Shown here: positions 59,332 to 64,000 of the stretch, piece after piece
Position numbering within the stretch: the first letter of the stretch is position 1
How the letters are laid out: every line of letters starts with the position of its first letter
Program-made: the position numbers and the translations under genes
Notes under the pieces: generated by a model
The model's input: only the letters and a program-made list of their open reading frames with translations
Databases searched by the model: none
Told to the model about the DNA's origin: nothing
Assembly: GCF_001956985.1 (NCBI RefSeq)
Contig: NZ_CP019082.1
Coordinates: 6,758,001-6,822,000 of the forward strand
DNA: 64,000 bases
Source: Paludisphaera borealis
GTDB taxonomy: Bacteria > Planctomycetota > Planctomycetia > Isosphaerales > Isosphaeraceae
Direction: 5' to 3'

Positions 59332-62300
59332 TTACAGAGTGCGGCGGATCACGTCGACCCGGTAGGCCTCGATGACGTCGTCGGTCTTCACGTCCTCGAA
59401 ATTGGTGATCTTGATGCCGCATTCGAAGTTCTGGGGAACTTCCTTGACGTCGTCCTTGAACCGCTTGAGAGCGTCGATCGCCCCCTTGTAGATCTCGCGG
59501 CCGTCGCGGATCAGGCGAACCTTCGACCCGCGCTCGATGACGCCCTGGGTGACGAAGCAGCCCGCCACCGAGCCGACCTTGGAGATCTTGTAGACCAGCC
59601 GGACCACGGCGCGTCCGAGGTGGACCTCCTTGATCTCGGGGACGAGCATGCCCTCGACGGCCTTTTTGACGTCGTCGGTGACCTGGTAGATGATGTCGTA
59701 GCGGCGGATCTCGATGTTCTTCTCGTCGGCCATCGTGATCGCCCGGTCTTCGGGTGCGACGCGGTAGCCGATGACGATCGCCTGGGAGGCGTCGGCCAGG
59801 ATGATGTCGCTTTCGCTGATCCCGCCGACGGCCTTGAGGAGGATCCGGATCGGAACCTCGGCGTTCTCCAGCTTCTCCAACTCCTTGACGATGGCCTCGA
59901 TCGAGCCCTGGACGTCGGCCTTGACGATCAAGTTGAGCGACTTGACCTTCTGCTCGGCCATCCGGTTGTAGAGGTTTTCCAGCGTGACGGTCTGACGCTC
60001 GGCCTGGGAGGCGTCGCGGGCCCGGACGCGGCGGGTCTCGGCGACCTCGCGGGCTCGGGCGATGTCGTCAGTGACGGCGAAGTTCTCGCCGGCCGTGGGG
60101 ACGACGTCGAGTCCGGAGATCTCGACGGGGAACGAAGGCCCGGCCTGCTCGATCGAGCGGCCGTGATCGTCGAACAAGGCGCGGATGCGACCGAAGCCGT
60201 CGCCGCAGACGACGATGTCGCCGACGCGGAGCGTGCCTTCGCGGACCAGGACCGTCGCGAGGACGCCGCGGCCCTCGGAGAGCGAAGCCTCCAGGCAGGT
60301 GCCGGTGGCCGGCCGCGTGGGATCGGCCTTCAGCTCGTGGAGTTCGGCGATCGTCTCAAGGGTGGCCAGCAGATCCGTGAGGCCCGCGCCGGTCACCGTC
60401 GAGGTCTTCACTACTTCAACGTCGCCGCCCCACTCGACGGGGTTCAACCCCTGCTGAGCGAGTTCGCCGTAGATCTTGCTGATGTTGGTCGTGGTGTCGA
60501 CGTTGGGCAGGTCGATCTTATTGAGCGCCACGACGATCGGCACGTTGGCCGCCTTGGCGTGGGCGATCGCCTCGACCGTCTGCGGCATCACGCCGTCGTC
60601 GGCCGCCACGACCAGAACCACGATGTCGGTGACGTTGGCCCCGCGGGCTCGCATGGCGGTGAACGCCTCGTGCCCGGGGGTGTCGACGAACGTGATCGGC
60701 TTGTCGTTGTACTCGACCTGGTAGGCGCCGATGTGCTGGGTGATGCCGCCGCTCTCGGACTGCACGACCTTCGACTTGCGAATCCGGTCGAGCAGCGAGG
60801 TCTTGCCGTGGTCGACGTGGCCCAGGATCGTGATGACCGGCGGCCGAGGAAGGAGGTTCTCCGACTCGACCGGCGGCGCGAACGCCTCGAGGAAGTCGTC
60901 CTCGGCGGTTCGCTCGTGGATGACCTGGAGCTCCATGCCGAACTCAAGGGCCAGCTCGGCGGCGAGATCGTCGTCGAGGTTGGCGTTGATCGTCGCCATC
61001 TGGCCCATGTTCATGAGCTTGCGGAGGATGTCGTTGGCCTTGACGCCAAGGGCCTCGGAGAGCGTCCGGATGGTGACCGGGGCGTCGACCTCGGCGTGCG
61101 ACTTCCGCGCGGTGGCGGCGGCCAGGCGGTGCGCGCCCTGCTTGTGCGACTTGCGGCCGCGGCTGCCGCGGCGGTTCTCTTCGTCCTCATTGAGCAGGGC
61201 GGCCGCGGGCATCGGCGAGGTCACGCGACGTTCGGTGGCCCGCTCGTTGCGGCGGGCGCGGCGGCCGGCGCGGTCGGCCGACGAGCCGACGCGTCCCTTG
61301 GCCTTGCGCTCCTCTTCCTCGTCGACCATCGTGGCCGGCGCGGCCGGCGCGGGTCCACCGCCGGGGCCGGGGGCCGGCCCACGGGTGAGTCCGCCGGGCC
61401 CCGGAGGGCTGGGGGGACGAGGCGACATTCCCGGGCCGGGACGACCGGGCATTCCCGGACGCAGGCCGGTTCCGCCGCCGGGCCGAGCCGCCGGAGGCGC
61501 GGCGGGGGCCGCGCCTCCGGCGGCGAGTCCTCCCGATCGCATCAGGGCGAGCATGTCTTCGCGGGTCATCCGCTTTTCAGGGCGCTGGCTCTTGACCTCG
61601 GGCTGGGCGCCGCCGGCCGGGCGTCCGGGACCGGAGGTCCGAGGAGGAGCAGCTTGCGGAGCGGCGACGGGGGGCAACGGCCGCCGCGGCCCGGAGGCGT
61701 CGCGACGAGGTCCCTCGGCGGCTGATTCCTCGCCGGTGCGGCGGCTGGGGCTCAGGGGAGCGGCCGAGTGCGACCCGGATCGCTGCACCGGGGGGCGGAT
61801 TCCCGCCGAAGTCATGTATTCACTCCGCGTCAAAGGTTGGAAGGAGCCGCCGCCGGCGTGCTGCTGCGAGGAAGCCGGAGCGGAACCTGGGGCGTGCGGC
61901 TGGGCGGGGGATTGGGGGCGCGACCGCGGCTCGCCCGAGGGATGGGCCGGAGCCGGCTGGCCGCCGGGGCGGATTGCGCCGCCGCCGGTGCTGCGATGCG
62001 GCGTGTGGGCCGACAGCGGGCCGCTGACTCGCGAACTCGCCGGCCCCGCAGCGGGACGAGCCAGGGGAGGGGCCGACAGGGGAGTCTGCCGAGGGGCGGT
62101 CGACGCCGGCGGCTCCTCGACCGGGGGGGCGATTTCGATCGCAGCGGCGGCCGGTTCGGCTGCTCGCGGCGCGGGGGGTTCGGGCTTGGCGACCGGAGTC
62201 GGGGCCGGCGGCGGCGCGACGGGGCGCGATTCGGCCGTGGGCGGGGTCGGAGCCGCAGGTGGGGCCGGGCTCACGGTGGGTTTCACGGGCGGCGGAGACG

Positions 62301-62526
62301 ATGCCTCGGGGGCCGCTGGAGGCCGCGCCGGCGGCGCTGCGACGCCGGAAGCCTGGGTGCCGGTGGACTGCTGGTTCATAAGCTCCCTGATCCGCTCCAC
62401 GGTTGGGGGATCGAGGCTGGCCAGAGGGTTAGCCTTGACGTCCAGCCCCCATTCCTGGACCCGCTCGAGCAAGTCCTGGCTTTTCAAGCCTAGTTCTTTC
62501 GCCAACTCGTGAACACGCGTGGACAA
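59332..62526 (-). CDS. infB: Translation initiation factor IF-2
   Basis: This 1064-residue protein delivers initiator tRNA to the ribosome. The family N-terminus ([20 protein letters not shown]) begins at a TTG codon (62526-62524). An in-frame upstream ATG at 62571 would lie before the ribosome site. An IF2_N domain and a very long Pro/Ala/Gly/Arg-rich linker (about 60-470) follow. The GTPase has [22 protein letters not shown] and NKID. The C-terminal domains include the [12 protein letters not shown] region. Length exceeds typical IF-2 (about 900) because of the linker. It sits between nusA and rbfA. Confidence 0.96.
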   Translation of the reverse strand: MSTRVHELAKELGLKSQDLLERVQEWGLDVKANPLASLDPPTVERIRELMNQQSTGTQASGVAAPPARPPAAPEASSPPPVKPTVSPAPPAAPTPPTAESRPVAPPPAPTPVAKPEPPAPRAAEPAAAAIEIAPPVEEPPASTAPRQTPLSAPPLARPAAGPASSRVSGPLSAHTPHRSTGGGAIRPGGQPAPAHPSGEPRSRPQSPAQPHAPGSAPASSQQHAGGGSFQPLTRSEYMTSAGIRPPVQRSGSHSAAPLSPSRRTGEESAAEGPRRDASGPRRPLPPVAAPQAAPPRTSGPGRPAGGAQPEVKSQRPEKRMTREDMLALMRSGGLAAGGAAPAAPPAARPGGGTGLRPGMPGRPGPGMSPRPPSPPGPGGLTRGPAPGPGGGPAPAAPATMVDEEEERKAKGRVGSSADRAGRRARRNERATERRVTSPMPAAALLNEDEENRRGSRGRKSHKQGAHRLAAATARKSHAEVDAPVTIRTLSEALGVKANDILRKLMNMGQMATINANLDDDLAAELALEFGMELQVIHERTAEDDFLEAFAPPVESENLLPRPPVITILGHVDHGKTSLLDRIRKSKVVQSESGGITQHIGAYQVEYNDKPITFVDTPGHEAFTAMRARGANVTDIVVLVVAADDGVMPQTVEAIAHAKAANVPIVVALNKIDLPNVDTTTNISKIYGELAQQGLNPVEWGGDVEVVKTSTVTGAGLTDLLATLETIAELHELKADPTRPATGTCLEASLSEGRGVLATVLVREGTLRVGDIVVCGDGFGRIRALFDDHGRSIEQAGPSFPVEISGLDVVPTAGENFAVTDDIARAREVAETRRVRARDASQAERQTVTLENLYNRMAEQKVKSLNLIVKADVQGSIEAIVKELEKLENAEVPIRILLKAVGGISESDIILADASQAIVIGYRVAPEDRAITMADEKNIEIRRYDIIYQVTDDVKKAVEGMLVPEIKEVHLGRAVVRLVYKISKVGSVAGCFVTQGVIERGSKVRLIRDGREIYKGAIDALKRFKDDVKEVPQNFECGIKITNFEDVKTDDVIEAYRVDVIRRTL

Positions 62527-62977
62527 AGGCAACTCCTCCCGGAGCCGGCTCCGGACGACCGCGGCTGGCACGGCCCTCTAACAAAATTCAGGAATTTGAA
62601 TTGTATCGAAGCGACCGACCGCGTGACGAGCCCGTTCAGCGGATCGGGTCAAGCTTTCGGCGGCGAGTCTAGAGCGCCCGCCCGCGGGCCGCGCGGTCTC
62701 GGAGACCGGGGCCGATCCGACCGTCGGGCGCGATCGGACGTCGCGGCGGGCGACGTCGACGATGCGCGGGTCCGGTCGACCCGGCTCGGACGGCCAGGGC
62801 TGGGGGCGGGTGCTTCGATCCATGGTTTGCAGAATTGGCCGGGCCGGCTTCAAGAAGCCCCCGGCCGTCGTCTCCTAGGGAAAACTCGACGGCGAAATTC
62901 GACGGGGTCGTTGGGGCGACCCGCGTCGGCATGGTCTGTCCGGCCTCTCCGGCCTGGTCTTGGGACGGCTGCGGCGG
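62527..62977. other. nusA-infB intergenic region, 451 bp
   Basis: The position where ylxR/rnpM often lies holds no gene with the GRGA/YVC motif. Two overlapping minus-strand ORFs (62578-62853 and 62669-62932) are arginine/proline-rich, without ribosome sites. A GGTCTC-GG-AGACC-type small dyad lies near 62690-62705. It may be a leader or contain a second promoter for infB. Confidence 0.45.
62533..62540 (-). promoter_or_regulatory. Ribosome-binding site of infB
   Basis: GGGAGGAG lies six bases upstream of TTG 62526 and decides the start. Confidence 0.85.
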
Positions 62978-64000
62978 CTACTCGCTGGCCGACGTCCGTC
63001 CCGGCTTCTGGTCTTTCCCACGGGCCCCGTTATCGGGTCGCGACGTGTCCCGCGGCTCCAGCTCGGGTTCCGAGATCGTCGACGGCGCTTCGCCGTTCTC
63101 GACGACGTCGGTCACGATGCGGAGAGTCTCGCTCTGGTCGTCGTCGCTGGGTGGTGAAGTCACTTCATGGCCCTGGGCCGTACGACCCGAGGTCTCCTCC
63201 GCCAAGGCCACGTCGTGATACTCGTCGTCGCTCGCCTCGTCACCCTCCGGTTCCGATTCCGATTCTGATACCGCTCCCTCGTCGAAAGACGAGTCGTCCT
63301 CGACCTCATCGCCACGTTCGGCGGGCAAGGCCGAATCATGCATCCCGGTCGAGTCCGTGAGTTCGTCGATCCCTGACTCGTCCCCCGACGGCCCACCGTC
63401 CGAGGGTCCTGATTCGTCCAGTTCGGCCGCGGCCTCGCCATCGTATTCGCTCGCGAGATCCGAAGCCGTCTCGTCGCCGTTCACCTCGACCGGCGGCGAC
63501 TCGCCGCTATCGCGGCCCTCGGCCAGGGCCGCCGCGGCGCGACCGGCCTTGCGGCGCGGCAGTTCGTCGGTCTGCTCCTCGGCCATGGTCTCGGCCTGGC
63601 TGACGATCGACGAGGCTTGCTCTTCGGTCAAGCCTTCAATTGTATTCACCAGGTCGCTGATTTCCATGACAGAAAGATCGTCGTAGCTGAGGATGCCTTG
63701 CTCCACCAGTCGCTCGGCCAGCTCGGTGTCGACCTCGTCGATCTTCTCGAAGGTCTTGACGGCCTTCTCGATCACCTCGTCAAGCTCCTCGGCGGTCATG
63801 ATCTCGACGTCCCAGCCGACCAGCTTCGACGCCAGCCGGACGTTCTGCCCGCGCCGGCCGATGGCCAGCGAGAGCTGATCGTCGCGCACCAGGACGATGG
63901 CGCGGCCCAGCAGGTGGCAGAGCATGACCTCGTCGATCTCGGCCGGCTGCAACGAGTTGGGAATCAAAACTTGGAGCGACTCGTTCCAGCGGACGATGTC
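62978..64000 (-). CDS. nusA: Transcription factor NusA, 5' end cut by window edge
   Basis: The last 340 codons are visible. The entering sequence DIVRWNESLQVLIPNSLQPA continues into the second KH domain (LSLAIGRRGQNVRLASKLVG, WDVEIMTAEELDEV). A short helical domain follows (ERLVEQGILSYDDLSVMEIS, IEGLTEEQASSIVSQAE). The final 195 or so residues form an acidic, Ser/Glu/Asp-rich tail (SESESEPEGDEASDDEYHD) not seen in standard NusA. It heads the nusA-infB-rbfA operon. S1 and the N-terminal domain lie beyond the edge. Confidence 0.93.
   Translation of the reverse strand, partial: DIVRWNESLQVLIPNSLQPAEIDEVMLCHLLGRAIVLVRDDQLSLAIGRRGQNVRLASKLVGWDVEIMTAEELDEVIEKAVKTFEKIDEVDTELAERLVEQGILSYDDLSVMEISDLVNTIEGLTEEQASSIVSQAETMAEEQTDELPRRKAGRAAAALAEGRDSGESPPVEVNGDETASDLASEYDGEAAAELDESGPSDGGPSGDESGIDELTDSTGMHDSALPAERGDEVEDDSSFDEGAVSESESEPEGDEASDDEYHDVALAEETSGRTAQGHEVTSPPSDDDQSETLRIVTDVVENGEAPSTISEPELEPRDTSRPDNGARGKDQKPGRTSASE

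Noticed and set aside
59203-61725. 840-codon plus-strand ORF opposite infB
   Set aside because: It is antisense to IF-2, with low-complexity sequence and no ribosome site. Long open antisense frames are expected at this GC content.
62578-62932. Small ORFs in the ylxR position between nusA and infB
   Set aside because: They lack the YlxR GRGA and Cys motifs and ribosome sites, and the sequences are Arg/Pro low complexity.
1-64000. tRNA, rRNA, CRISPR or prophage features
   Set aside because: No cloverleaf-like GTTCAA/G arms, spaced repeats or phage structural genes were found on reading both strands.

Overview
The window looks like a chromosomal segment of a high-GC planctomycete, most likely Isosphaeraceae-like (inference). 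Reasons: a DUF1800/DUF1501 pair, an ECF sigma factor fused to a DUF1559 domain, a BlaI/M56 pair with very large regulatory-like repeats, an exported protein with the planctomycete 'LExLExxxL(L/M)S' N-terminal motif, a sulfatase and a DUF1080 protein. I see no rRNA, tRNA, CRISPR array or prophage. One IS5-type insertion sequence is complete, with perfect ends.

Layout. 1-903: start of a PAS sensor that runs off the left edge. 1174-5525: an operon of XPB helicase, a 74-residue protein and a 771-residue protein; the two partners resemble the p8 and p52 subunits that hold XPB in eukaryotic TFIIH. 5552-9655: DUF1080 protein, alanine dehydrogenase, a His/Asp-rich small protein, MtnA and a Dabb protein. 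9888-10822: the insertion sequence, directly upstream of one of two convergent acyltransferase-3 genes. 13870-19301: a divergent lipid- or polyketide-like locus with SDR, ketosynthase and Cys-less ketosynthase on one side, and an SPT/BioF-type PLP synthase with an arginase-like protein on the other. 19480-23921: porin, histidine kinase, response regulator and PepSY-like protein. 24150-25205: a BASS transporter. 25299-36090: an RND efflux locus (pump, adaptor, two closely related TolC-like proteins flanking a planctomycete surface-type protein, then a PDZ protein).

36623-45902: small exported protein, sulfatase, ECF sigma factor with a two-TM partner, PaiB-like protein, YebC, a TPR protein and a Tat-exported aldo/keto reductase. 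46172-57637: a planctomycete signalling block, with sigma-DUF1559 fusion, a regulatory-like exported protein, BlaI with a visible promoter and operator, an M56 protein carrying two 550-codon repeats, DUF1800 and DUF1501. 57652-64000 (minus strand): nusA (cut by the right edge), infB (TTG start), rbfA and a degenerate HhH-GPD-fold protein, several with long low-complexity tails.

The strongest candidate for an undescribed system is the XPB/p8-like/p52-like operon. The ketosynthase/PLP-synthase/arginase-like locus and the duplicated 550-codon module are next. Most start codons were chosen from Shine-Dalgarno spacing, signal peptides or family N-termini, and long antisense ORFs were discarded as high-GC shadows. 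All family assignments are from reading sequence by eye; no searches were run.
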